Assembly: GCF_001429285.1 (NCBI RefSeq)
Contig: NZ_LMJJ01000003.1
Location: 82,662 to 146,661 of the forward strand
Source of the DNA: Ensifer sp. Root278
Lineage (GTDB): Bacteria; Pseudomonadota; Alphaproteobacteria; Rhizobiales; Rhizobiaceae
Length of the DNA stretch: 64,000 nt
Reading direction: 5' to 3'
Position numbers and translations under genes: made by a program. Each line of letters begins with the position of its first letter. The first letter of the stretch is position 1. This document shows, in pieces, positions 7,562 through 15,297 of this stretch. The notes under the pieces are model-generated. The model had not been told where the DNA came from and searched no databases. It worked only from the letters and a program-made list of their open reading frames with translations.

Positions 7562-10545
7562 AACTGCATTTTGAGCCCGACCTCGACTATCAGCACACCG
7601 CCATCGAAGCCGTCTGCGATCTGTTCCAGGGGCAGGAGATCAACCGCACCGAATTTACCGTCACACGCCGTGCTGACGGCGGCGTGCAGGGGGAGCTTGG
7701 ACTTGTCGAAAACGAACTCGGCATTGGCAACCGCCTGACGCTGCTCGATGACGAAATCATCGGCAATCTCAAGAATATCCAACTCCGCAACGGGCTGCCA
7801 CCGTCAGAGAACCTCACCTCGGGTGACTTCACAGTAGAAATGGAGACGGGAACCGGCAAGACATATGTCTATCTCCGCACCATTTTCGAGCTGAACAAGC
7901 GGTTCGGTTTCACCAAATTCGTCATCGTCGTACCGTCTGTTGCGATCAAGGAGGGCGTCTATAAGACGCTCCAGATCACCGAAGATCACTTCAAGGGCCT
8001 CTATTCCGGCCAGCCGTTCGACTATTTTCTCTATGACTCAGCCAAGCTTGGCCAAGTGCGCAATTTCGCGACCAGTCCGACCATTCAGATTATGGTTGTG
8101 ACCGTCGGTGCGATCAACAAGAAGGACGTGAACAATCTCTACAAGGACAGCGAAAAGACCGGCGGCGAAGCGCCGATCGACCTGATCCGGGCGACACATC
8201 CCGTCCTTATCGTGGACGAGCCGCAGAGCGTGGACGGCGGTCTTGAGGGCCGGGGCAAGCAGGCGCTAGACGCAATGCATCCGCTCTGCACCTTGCGGTA
8301 TTCCGCAACGCACATCCAGAAGCACAACATGGTCTACCGACTCGATGCTGTGGATGCCTACGAGCGCAAGCTGGTCAAGCAGATCGAGGTTGCCTCACTC
8401 GAAGTTGAAGGCGGGCACAACAAGGCGTATCTGCGCTTTCTCTCCGCCAGCAACACGCGCGGCGCGATCACCGCTCGCGTAGAGATCGACGTGCAGCAGG
8501 GACAGCAGGTCCGCCGCAAGGACGTGACCGTGCAGGACGGCGACGACCTGGAAGATTTGACAGGGCGCGCCGTCTACAAGGATTGCCGGATTGGCGAAAT
8601 CCGCCCGGCCGGCGACCAGTCGCTGCTGGAGGTAAAGACCGCCGGCTCTGAAACGTTCCTGTCCGTGGGCCAGGGTATCGGCGACGTTGACCCCGACGCC
8701 ATCAAGCGGCTGATGATCCGCCGCACGATTCACGAGCACCTTGAAAAGGAAAAACGCCTTGCCCCGCTCGGCATCAAGGTCTTGAGCCTGTTCTTCATAG
8801 ACTCTGTCGAGCACTACCGCTCGTATGATGAGGACGGCAACGCCGTGAAGGGGAAATATGCGGCAATCTTCGAGGAGGAGTATCGTCGCGCCGCGAAGCT
8901 CCCCGAGTTCACCAGCCTGTTCAAAGAAGTGGACGTGACGTCCGAGGCGGAGGAGGTGCATGACGGCTATTTCTCCATCGATAAGAACAAGCGCTGGACA
9001 GACACCGCTGAGAACAATCAGGCAAACCGGGACAGTGCCGAGCGCGCCTACAACCTCATCATGAAGGACAAGGAGAAGCTGCTGAGCTTCGACACGAAGC
9101 TCAAATTCATCTTCTCGCATTCCGCCCTCAAGGAAGGCTGGGACAATCCGAACGTCTTTCAAATCTGCGCACTGCGCGACATGGGCACCGAGAGAGAGCG
9201 GCGCCAGACCATCGGACGCGGCTTGCGCCTTTGCGTGAACCAGAAGGGCGAGCGGCTGCGCGGCTTCGAGGTCAATACGCTGACGGTTATCGCCACAGAG
9301 AGCTACGAGGCCTTCGCCGAGAATCTGCAAAAGGAGATCGAGGCCGATACCGGCATTCGTTTCGGCATCGTCGAGAAGCACCAGTTCGCAGCCATCCCCA
9401 TCACGAAGGATGACGGCTCCACCGCCATGCTCGGTTTCGACGAGTCGGCGGCCATCTTCGACTATCTGAAGGGCGAGGGTATGATTGACGGCAAGGGCAA
9501 GGTGCAGGACAAGCTGCGCACAGCCTTGAAAGACGGGAGCCTTGTGCTGCCTGAGGCCCACGCCGCGCACCTGCCGCAGATTAAGGAAGTCCTGCGCAAG
9601 ATTGCCGGCAGGCTGGAAATCAAGAATGCCGATGACCGCGTGACGGTAAAAACGCGGCAGGCCGTTCTGCACAGCGCCGAATTTCAGGCTTTGTGGGATC
9701 GCATCAAGCACAAGACGACCTATCGCGTTCATTTCGATAACGACAAGCTCATCAAGGATTGCGCGAAGGCCATCGCCGATGGGCCGCCCATTTCAAAGGC
9801 ACGGGTAACGATCCGAAAGGCCGATCTGGCTATCGGCCAAGGCGGTGTTCTGACAACTGAAACATCCAGCTCCGGGCCGGTGACGATCGAGGAAGGGGAT
9901 ATCGTCCTCCCCGACGTTTTGACCGACCTGCAGGATCGCACCCAGCTTACGCGGCGCAGCCTTGTGACCATCCTGACCGGCAGCGGCCGGCTTGGCGATT
10001 TCAAGCGCAATCCCCAGGCATTCATTGAGCAGGCGGCGGAACTCATCAACCGCACCAAACGCCTCGCGCTTGTGGACGGCATCAAGTATCAGCGCGCCGG
10101 CGACGAGCACTTTTATGCACAGGAGTTGTTCGAGCAGGAGGAACTGATCGGCTACCTCAAAAACATGCTCAAAGACACACAGAAATCGGTGTTCGAGCAT
10201 GTCATCTACGATTCTGGCGGAGTGGAACGGACGTTTGCTGAGCAACTCGAAAAGAACGAGTCGGTGAAGGTCTACGCCAAGCTCCCGAGCTGGTTCAAAG
10301 TCCCGACGCCGCTCGGCACTTACAATCCCGACTGGGCGGTGCTGATGCAAATCGATGGACAGGAGCGCCTGTATTTCGTCGTCGAAACGAAGGGCAGCCT
10401 CTTTACAGACGACCTGCGCGATCAGGAGGCCGCAAAAATCGCCTGTGGCGAGGAGCACTTCAAGGCGCTGGCATTGGGCGAGAACCCGGCCCGTTACATA
10501 AAGGCCACCAAGCTCGATGACGTGCTGAGCCACGCAACCACATAG
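7558..10545 (+). CDS. res: Type III-like restriction subunit (Res)
   Basis: A protein of 995 residues. An SF2 helicase domain carries Walker A ETGTGKT near residue 97, a DEPQ box (IVDEPQSV) near 219, and the C-lobe motifs ALKEGWDNPNVFQ and RRQTIGRGLRL near 520-555. The C-terminus has a PD-(D/E)XK nuclease: NPDW near 922 and VVETKG near 942. That matches EcoP15I-type Res proteins, which translocate on DNA and cut when two unmodified sites are met. All catalytic motifs are present, so the enzyme looks active. It overlaps the GGCT-like gene by four bases and ends the operon. The gene is intact, with no frameshift. Confidence 0.92.
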   Translation: MKLHFEPDLDYQHTAIEAVCDLFQGQEINRTEFTVTRRADGGVQGELGLVENELGIGNRLTLLDDEIIGNLKNIQLRNGLPPSENLTSGDFTVEMETGTGKTYVYLRTIFELNKRFGFTKFVIVVPSVAIKEGVYKTLQITEDHFKGLYSGQPFDYFLYDSAKLGQVRNFATSPTIQIMVVTVGAINKKDVNNLYKDSEKTGGEAPIDLIRATHPVLIVDEPQSVDGGLEGRGKQALDAMHPLCTLRYSATHIQKHNMVYRLDAVDAYERKLVKQIEVASLEVEGGHNKAYLRFLSASNTRGAITARVEIDVQQGQQVRRKDVTVQDGDDLEDLTGRAVYKDCRIGEIRPAGDQSLLEVKTAGSETFLSVGQGIGDVDPDAIKRLMIRRTIHEHLEKEKRLAPLGIKVLSLFFIDSVEHYRSYDEDGNAVKGKYAAIFEEEYRRAAKLPEFTSLFKEVDVTSEAEEVHDGYFSIDKNKRWTDTAENNQANRDSAERAYNLIMKDKEKLLSFDTKLKFIFSHSALKEGWDNPNVFQICALRDMGTERERRQTIGRGLRLCVNQKGERLRGFEVNTLTVIATESYEAFAENLQKEIEADTGIRFGIVEKHQFAAIPITKDDGSTAMLGFDESAAIFDYLKGEGMIDGKGKVQDKLRTALKDGSLVLPEAHAAHLPQIKEVLRKIAGRLEIKNADDRVTVKTRQAVLHSAEFQALWDRIKHKTTYRVHFDNDKLIKDCAKAIADGPPISKARVTIRKADLAIGQGGVLTTETSSSGPVTIEEGDIVLPDVLTDLQDRTQLTRRSLVTILTGSGRLGDFKRNPQAFIEQAAELINRTKRLALVDGIKYQRAGDEHFYAQELFEQEELIGYLKNMLKDTQKSVFEHVIYDSGGVERTFAEQLEKNESVKVYAKLPSWFKVPTPLGTYNPDWAVLMQIDGQERLYFVVETKGSLFTDDLRDQEAAKIACGEEHFKALALGENPARYIKATKLDDVLSHATT

Positions 10546-10743
10546 TTCGTCCCATCTCCTACCGTTTCATTGTTGCCCTCGGAAAGTCGCTGTCCTGCCG
10601 GACGGCGCTTTGCCGTCAATGGTCTGCCCGCACCACCCCGCCGTAGGGGCGGGCCGTGTTGACCATGACGGCCGCAGCCCATGCCGCCCGGCCTTTCGTC
10701 CGCGTCCTTCGGGACGATCAACAACGAACGAAAGGAAAAGAAA

Positions 10744-11101
10744 ATGGGACTGGATATGTACGCCTACACGACCGCTCACGAGCCGGAAGAACCGGTGGAC
10801 TTCACGACCAACGACGCCGTGGAAATCCACTACTGGCGCAAGCATCCGAACCTGCATGGCTGGCCTCTACCGCGAAAATGGCGGGCAGGACGACGCCTTC
10901 AACTGCGTGAACGTGCTGCTGACGAGCGCCGACCTCGACGCTCTGGAAAATGCGATCCGGTCGCGGAGCCTGCCGCCGACGAGCGGCTTCTTCTTCGGCG
11001 AATCCGATGGCTCCGAGATCGATGACGATCTGCAGTTCGTCGCCAAGGCCCGCGAGGCGATCGCGGCCGGTTTGATGGTGTTCTATTCGTCATGGTGGTG
11101 A
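10744..11101 (+). pseudogene. Small conserved plasmid/ICE-type protein, frameshifted
   Basis: The gene starts at ATG 10744 behind GAAAGGAAAAG and encodes MGLDMYAYTT, followed by a stretch ending in HPNLHGW. The homologous continuation (LYRENGGQDDAFNCVNVLLT onward to the C-terminal VFYSSWW) lies in the next frame. The switch is at about 10856-10866. The context ATGGCTGG at the junction fits loss of one copy of a tandem ATGGCTGG octamer: restoring it gives HGWMAGLYRENGG in one frame. I recognise the protein as a small family common on rhizobial and sphingomonad mobile elements, of unknown function and sometimes mis-annotated as phosphoglycerate kinase. As read, it would make only a truncated product. 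Confidence 0.65.
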
Positions 11102-11168
11102 CGACCGCCATCCGTCAAATGCAATCCGGGCCGTTCACCACCGGCCCGAATATCTGCTTGCGTTCCAG

Positions 11169-11744
11169 TTACTGAACCGTCGGTCCCGGCTCCGCCGTTC
11201 TGGGCGGAAAGAGAAGGGGGTGCCGCCCTTCAGCAAACGCGGCCATCTCTTCCTCGTGCGTGCCGACCAGCATATGCGACAGGAAACGTATCGCGCCTTC
11301 CATGTCGACCGAGCGGTCCAGGTCGATATCCGGTCCGACGATGCGCAGGCCCACGGAGGCCCGCTGCTGGAGCAGCCTGTCCAGCCAGGTCATGAAGATC
11401 AAGCTCGCCTCTGAAACCACGATAGACACTTCCCGGTCCGGACTGGTGCCGGCCTCGCGCGCTTCTGCCGCCTGCTGCAGGTGCGTCCGCACCGCAGTGA
11501 ACTCGGCCACCATGCTCGGGCGCGGCTGCTCACCCCGGCGAATGCGGCATCCGGCACAGCCGGGATCGCTGCATCTTTCGTCATGATTGGCATACGACAG
11601 TTCCATGATGGCCAGTCCGGCCTCAAGGAGATCCATCAGGAATTCGCCGTCAAGATTCCGGCCGCCACGCATCGCAATGGCGCGTCTTACGAAACCCTCG
11701 TCGAGCATCAGGCCGGCGGAATGGTTGGCAGGATGATTTGTCAT
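11169..11744 (-). CDS. Hypothetical protein
   Basis: A protein of 191 residues that I do not recognise. The first half has a short Cys cluster, CSDPGCAGCRIRR around residues 58-70, which could bind a metal. The rest is helical and leucine-rich, with no signal peptide or membrane segment. A good ribosome-binding sequence (AAGGAG) lies just upstream of the ATG at 11744. It sits among other small mobile-element-type genes and is transcribed away from the restriction operon. The coding call rests on frame length, the ribosome-binding site and codon bias like the neighbours. Confidence 0.6.
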   Translation of the reverse strand: MTNHPANHSAGLMLDEGFVRRAIAMRGGRNLDGEFLMDLLEAGLAIMELSYANHDERCSDPGCAGCRIRRGEQPRPSMVAEFTAVRTHLQQAAEAREAGTSPDREVSIVVSEASLIFMTWLDRLLQQRASVGLRIVGPDIDLDRSVDMEGAIRFLSHMLVGTHEEEMAAFAEGRHPLLFPPRTAEPGPTVQ

Positions 11745-11838
11745 TGTGCAACTCCTTTCGTTCGAGTTGCACCTGTTATGAATTGTCCCGCGCCGGTGAT
11801 CTTGGCCACAAGCTGGTCAGGCTCGTTGCCGTGATTGC

Positions 11839-12429
11839 TCACGTTTCCGGCGGCAGATCGTCCTCGTCGATCTTCATTTCAAAGCGAAAGCTCTTCAGGC
11901 TGGCTTGACCATAGTGCAGCTTCTCGCCCTGCATTACGACGTAGCGCAGACGACCGGCAGTCGCCATGGTCAGCAGCGACGGCAGCGCATCGGCGGGCAT
12001 GGACAACACACCCGACATGCTGCGGCGATGAACGCTGAGATGACCGATTGAGAGCGGCTGATCGCGCTCGCGCTGGCCTTCGTTCAGATGCTGATTGGGC
12101 AGAAAACTCAGCTCGACCGACTCTGCCTTGACCTTTGACGGCCGCAGCAGTTTTCCGCAGAACACCAGATGACGATAATCGTCGTATGGGCCATAGCGCT
12201 CCGGCATGTTGCTGACGCCGAACCAGAAACTCCAGTCCCATTCCTGAACCTCGACAATGTAATAGACGGGATCGACGCGTTTCCGTCGCCTCGTCCTTTT
12301 CTTGCGAGCCGGTGTTTTCTTTGCTTCGGTCGTCATGACCGCGACGGTACGTTTGGACGTTGGCACGGTCGTGGCTTGCGGATTTTTCCCGAGCCTCCCG
12401 CCGCCGGTCGTGACCACAAGCTGGCTCAC
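11839..12429 (-). CDS. Hypothetical protein with basic Arg/Lys-rich linker
   Basis: A protein of 196 residues, not recognised. After about 35 residues comes a strongly basic stretch (AKKTPARKKRTRRRKR), then a compact domain containing YYIVEVQEWDWSFWFGV, RYGPYDDYRHLVFCGKL, and a C-terminal half with SGVLSMPADALPSLLTMA. The basic segment suggests nucleic-acid contact. The domain resembles small proteins of unknown function found on conjugative elements, but I cannot name a family. The first 35 residues may not be translated: an internal ATG in front of the basic stretch is an alternative start. Confidence 0.55.
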   Translation of the reverse strand: MSQLVVTTGGGRLGKNPQATTVPTSKRTVAVMTTEAKKTPARKKRTRRRKRVDPVYYIVEVQEWDWSFWFGVSNMPERYGPYDDYRHLVFCGKLLRPSKVKAESVELSFLPNQHLNEGQRERDQPLSIGHLSVHRRSMSGVLSMPADALPSLLTMATAGRLRYVVMQGEKLHYGQASLKSFRFEMKIDEDDLPPET

Positions 12430-12444
12430 GGCCAGTGTGCTTGC

Positions 12445-12591
12445 CTACGGCGCCGGCGGATAAGCCTCGCGCATGGCCGCGATGAATTTTTCGACTACTG
12501 TGCGTCCCTGGGCAATATCGTGCTCCAGCACGTTGTACTGGGCCGGGCTGTCTGCCATCGTGCGGAGCAGGTCGCGCACGTAAATTTTCAT
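12445..12591 (-). CDS. Small hypothetical protein
   Basis: A 48-residue open frame starting at the ATG at 12591 (MKIYVRDLLRTMADSPAQYN), placed 15 bases before the next minus-strand gene. It is helical and has no recognisable motif. A longer frame opens at 12831 but reads through the opposite-strand carboxymuconolactone decarboxylase remnant and is unlikely to be coding before 12591. The spacing with the 196-residue gene suggests co-transcription. Confidence 0.4.
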   Translation of the reverse strand: MKIYVRDLLRTMADSPAQYNVLEHDIAQGRTVVEKFIAAMREAYPPAP

Positions 12592-12656
12592 GCCTTCCAG
12601 ATATTTGTCCGCCGCAGGCCTCTCGGCAGCGCCGCCCCCGTTGCATCCGGCCGGCC

Positions 12657-12785
12657 CATAACGGCCTCGCTCGCAAAGAGGCGTCCGAGGCGCTGAGTCA
12701 TCTGGCCCACTACGTGGGCTGGCCGAACGCCTTCTCGGCGGCTCCAATCTTTCGCGCAGTGTTCGAACAGCGGCAAGCCAACTAA
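12657..12785 (+). pseudogene. Carboxymuconolactone decarboxylase/AhpD-like C-terminal remnant
   Basis: Forty-two plus-strand codons read the end of a CMD-family protein, including SEALSHLAHYVGWPNAFSAAP and a terminal FEQRQ before the stop at 12783-12785. This corresponds to the conserved HLAFYAGWPNA region near the end of many CMD proteins. No start codon or upstream homology is present in the frame, so only the tail survives. It lies antisense to a spurious minus-strand frame. It marks a rearrangement breakpoint near 12657. Confidence 0.6.
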
Positions 12786-12855
12786 GCCCTGCGGATCGCC
12801 CGAGCTTTCCTTCGGGCGACTGCCGGTTCAACCCGGCGGCGCGCGTCGCCCGGAA

Positions 12856-13725
12856 CTAGCGGTTAAAGAAGCTGGCAATAGCCTCCATGTCCGGCGCTTC
12901 CGGATCGGCTCCCGCAGGCACGAACAGCAGAGCCGGGAATCTCTCCGCGTCTTGATCGTGCTTTACCGTCAGCACCGTGCTGACTTGCAAACAAGGTAGC
13001 CAGCCGGCATCGGAGGCCGCGAGAACAAACGCCCTCAGCATGCCGAAGTTGGATAACCTGCCGGCGACCGCCAAGTGACTGCCTGCATGGCTCCACCTGC
13101 GCCAGGCCCGCAAGTAGGCGTCGAATTGCACTTTGAGATCGTCGCTGCAACCCGGACAATATTGCGCACCGGCGCACGCCGCGATCGAGTGTGGGGTGGT
13201 CGACGGTTTGAACCGCGCCATATCGAACCCGAAATCACACACGATCAGGTCGTAGGCTCTATCCGGCTTGGCCGCGAGATAGTCTCCGGCGATAAGCGCG
13301 TGCCCGGAAAGAGCAGCACCTATGTCCACAAGATTCCTTGCGGCATCTACCCCTTGAAGATGGACCCCCGGATCTCGGTTGCGGAGAAAGCCGAGCAGGA
13401 AGCCCGCACCGCAACCCATCTCGACAATGGAGGTCGGCCCGAGCCTGCGCACGACCTCATCGAACCAGTCCATGGTGGCCACCGCGCGCGGCCAATCATA
13501 GGAAAACTGGAGGGCCGCCTGTTTCAAGGTCTTCGGGATGAGGTATGTGCCAAGCCCATCAGAGAATCCCGCGTTCCTTGTTGACCAGATCATCCTCAGC
13601 GCTTCCGCATCGCCCGGCGAAAGTGACTTCAAAAGGAGACGATCGATCTGGTGCGGTCTTTTGTCGAGGGCGAAACCGAGGGACTTCAGAAAGGCGCGGG
13701 GTCCGAGGGATTGTGTCGTCAACAT
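12856..13725 (-). CDS. Class I SAM-dependent methyltransferase
   Basis: A protein of 289 residues. The S-adenosylmethionine motif I is clear, VEMGCGAGFLLGF near residue 100, followed by an acidic end of strand 2 (LQGVDAA near 124) and YDLIVCDFGFD near 158. A Cys pair in AQYCPGC (about 187-193) could hold a metal. The N-terminal 90 residues are helical, with a MDWFDEVV segment ahead of the catalytic core. No signal peptide is visible. The substrate cannot be told: it is not a DNA methyltransferase by motif (no DPPY or NPPY). It is divergent from the uracil-DNA-glycosylase-like gene at 13941, with about 215 bases between them. Confidence 0.75.
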   Translation of the reverse strand: MLTTQSLGPRAFLKSLGFALDKRPHQIDRLLLKSLSPGDAEALRMIWSTRNAGFSDGLGTYLIPKTLKQAALQFSYDWPRAVATMDWFDEVVRRLGPTSIVEMGCGAGFLLGFLRNRDPGVHLQGVDAARNLVDIGAALSGHALIAGDYLAAKPDRAYDLIVCDFGFDMARFKPSTTPHSIAACAGAQYCPGCSDDLKVQFDAYLRAWRRWSHAGSHLAVAGRLSNFGMLRAFVLAASDAGWLPCLQVSTVLTVKHDQDAERFPALLFVPAGADPEAPDMEAIASFFNR

Positions 13726-13940
13726 TCTTGTTCTTTTTCTCTTTGAAGCTTAGGTCGGCCGGCGGGTCGATCTACCAAATAGCCCGTACAATATCTGACG
13801 CATTTGCTTCAAGCCCGCTCGACAGTGAGTCGATATTTGTCTTGTCGGCTAACAACCTTTCTTTTCCGGCTCTTTCCCGAACAATCTCAAGTCGCTACGA
13901 GATTCGAATCAGTATTGTTTCTGGCTGGGGAGCATCGGGA

Positions 13941-14762
13941 TTGTCATATAGCCACGGAGAGCTGGAGTGCCGCGCTTGCTTTGACAACTGGGAAACGCAC
14001 TGGCATTCACCGGGACAAGCGTCTTTCAACGTCCGCGGCCATCGCTGGCAATTGCGCGCGAACCCCGGATACTGGGGCGCAGCCGCCCCTCGCGTCCTTG
14101 TTCTCGGCTTCAGCAAGGGTCCCGAGCAAAACGGGCTGATCGATGACTATCTGGACTCCGGCGGCAAGGCCGTCCGCTTCGAGGACATCCCCTTCAACGA
14201 TAAGAAGAAGGCGATGCGGCCCAACCTGAAAAAGCTGCTCGTCGAGCTGGGGGTCCTGGAGAAAGTCCGGAATATCGACACCGTGTTCCTGCCCACCGAG
14301 AAGGTCTTCGGTTTTGCTTCTCTCATCCGCTGCACTGTTACCTACGCCAATCCGGGCAGCGATAAATTCGTCGGGAGTGGCAGCAGCATCACCGCCCGCA
14401 CGATCAAGCTCGCCCCGCCTTTCGTGAAGGCCTGCGCGGCCAGTCACCTATCCCGGCTACCCCGCAGCGTGGAACTGGTCGTGATGCTGGGCGCAACTGC
14501 CGACTTCGTCGATGAAGTGCGCACAATGCTCGGCGGCGACCCGCTTTTTGACAACGTCAATCGGGCCTATTCCTATCATCTCGGCGGCACGCCGGTTGTT
14601 CATGTCCCGCACCCTTCTGGCGGCAACAATGGTGCCGTTGCTGTATTTTGCGGAGAACGGGGACCATCCCCCGATAGCGACAGTGAAAAGAACATTCCGG
14701 CCTGCCGGCTGCAGGCGATGGCTACGATGAAAGCTGTCCGACGCCTTTGGGAAACGACGTAG
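13941..14762 (+). CDS. Uracil-DNA-glycosylase-like protein
   Basis: The frame is open from 13545 but its early part overlaps the methyltransferase gene antisense, so the start is uncertain. A TTG at 13941 (preceded by GGGGAGCATCGGGA) puts the first residues just ahead of the ECRACFDNWETHWH segment, giving about 273 residues. A strand with RVLVLGFSKGP and a late VVHVPHPSG segment are positioned like the two active-site motifs of the uracil-DNA-glycosylase superfamily (GxxPG-like and HPS-like). The Cys pair in CRAC may bind metal. I call it UDG-like with modest confidence. A role in base excision or in attack on modified phage DNA is possible but not shown. Confidence 0.55.
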   Translation: MSYSHGELECRACFDNWETHWHSPGQASFNVRGHRWQLRANPGYWGAAAPRVLVLGFSKGPEQNGLIDDYLDSGGKAVRFEDIPFNDKKKAMRPNLKKLLVELGVLEKVRNIDTVFLPTEKVFGFASLIRCTVTYANPGSDKFVGSGSSITARTIKLAPPFVKACAASHLSRLPRSVELVVMLGATADFVDEVRTMLGGDPLFDNVNRAYSYHLGGTPVVHVPHPSGGNNGAVAVFCGERGPSPDSDSEKNIPACRLQAMATMKAVRRLWETT

Positions 14763-14780
14763 ATTACATAGCGAAAACAA

Positions 14781-15113
14781 TCATATAAGAGTACGCAGTT
14801 TCATCCTCTCCGGCGCGCCCTTTGCAGTGTCGCCGAAGGGATTCAGTGCCGCTTGGACTTCCTGCCAAACATCATTGAGTGACCAAGCGGACCCGTCGTC
14901 CGTGTTGCGGAAGATCGCTGCGAATAAGTCAGTATCTTGCGGTAAAGTGAAGTCGAATTCATCCGGCGGTGTTGTGCCAGCTGTCGTTTCGCACTTAAAC
15001 GTAAGAATTCGCCCGTTCCGGCAGGTGATGGCACTTAATTTGAGATTTCTTGGTGCGACTTTCGGCACTTGACGCCGTCCGATCCGGCCATAACCTTTTG
15101 TGATATTTGGCAT
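14781..15113 (-). CDS. Hypothetical protein overlapping short repeats
   Basis: A 110-residue frame with no recognised family. Two stretches of the protein (LKLSAITC and LTFKCETT) are encoded by copies of the short repeat described at 14990-15279, so the 5' half of the frame may be dictated by repeat sequence rather than by protein selection. The 3' half (DLFAAIFRNTDDGSAWSLND) looks more protein-like. It ends 19 bases from the UDG-like gene, tail to tail. It could be a real small protein or a chance frame in a transposon end. Confidence 0.35.
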   Translation of the reverse strand: MPNITKGYGRIGRRQVPKVAPRNLKLSAITCRNGRILTFKCETTAGTTPPDEFDFTLPQDTDLFAAIFRNTDDGSAWSLNDVWQEVQAALNPFGDTAKGAPERMKLRTLI

Positions 15114-15279
15114 TTTCAGATGAAGCTTGACCGCAGGTAGCCATGTTTTCCACGGTGGCGATTCTCACATTAAGTGCCAAAATCGAAGCTAGGTTCTCAA
15201 ATTAAGTGCCCAATCTCAATTTACGTGCCGCGCTATCTTGTTGAAAACATTGGATTCGGAGTCTCGCGATTAAATGCAA
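14990..15279. repeat. Cluster of six 17-base repeats, possible transposase-binding array
   Basis: The motif TTCTCACATTAAGTGCC occurs at 15162-15178, with near copies TTCTCAAATTAAGTGCC at 15194-15210, ATCTCAATTTACGTGCC at 15213-15229 and a weaker one at about 15261-15277. Two more are inverted, at 15030-15046 and 14990-15007. Spacing is irregular (19 to about 50 bases) and the copies are imperfect. This pattern resembles the multiple TnsB/TniA-type binding sites at ends of Tn7- or Mu-like transposons rather than a CRISPR array. No matching transposase is encoded in the window, so the element would be a remnant or a mini-element. Confidence 0.45.
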
Positions 15280-15297
15280 AACGACAGCAATATCAGA

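Noticed and set aside
8395-9732. Minus-strand ORF of 445 codons
   Set aside because: It is antisense to res, whose protein is clearly conserved. No family or ribosome-binding site was seen for the reverse frame.
10601-10617. GACGGC-GCTTT-GCCGTC hairpin as terminator of the restriction operon
   Set aside because: The stem is only six pairs and no T run follows.
14990-15279. Short repeats as a CRISPR array
   Set aside because: Copies are only about 17 bases, vary, occur in both orientations and are irregularly spaced. There are no cas genes.
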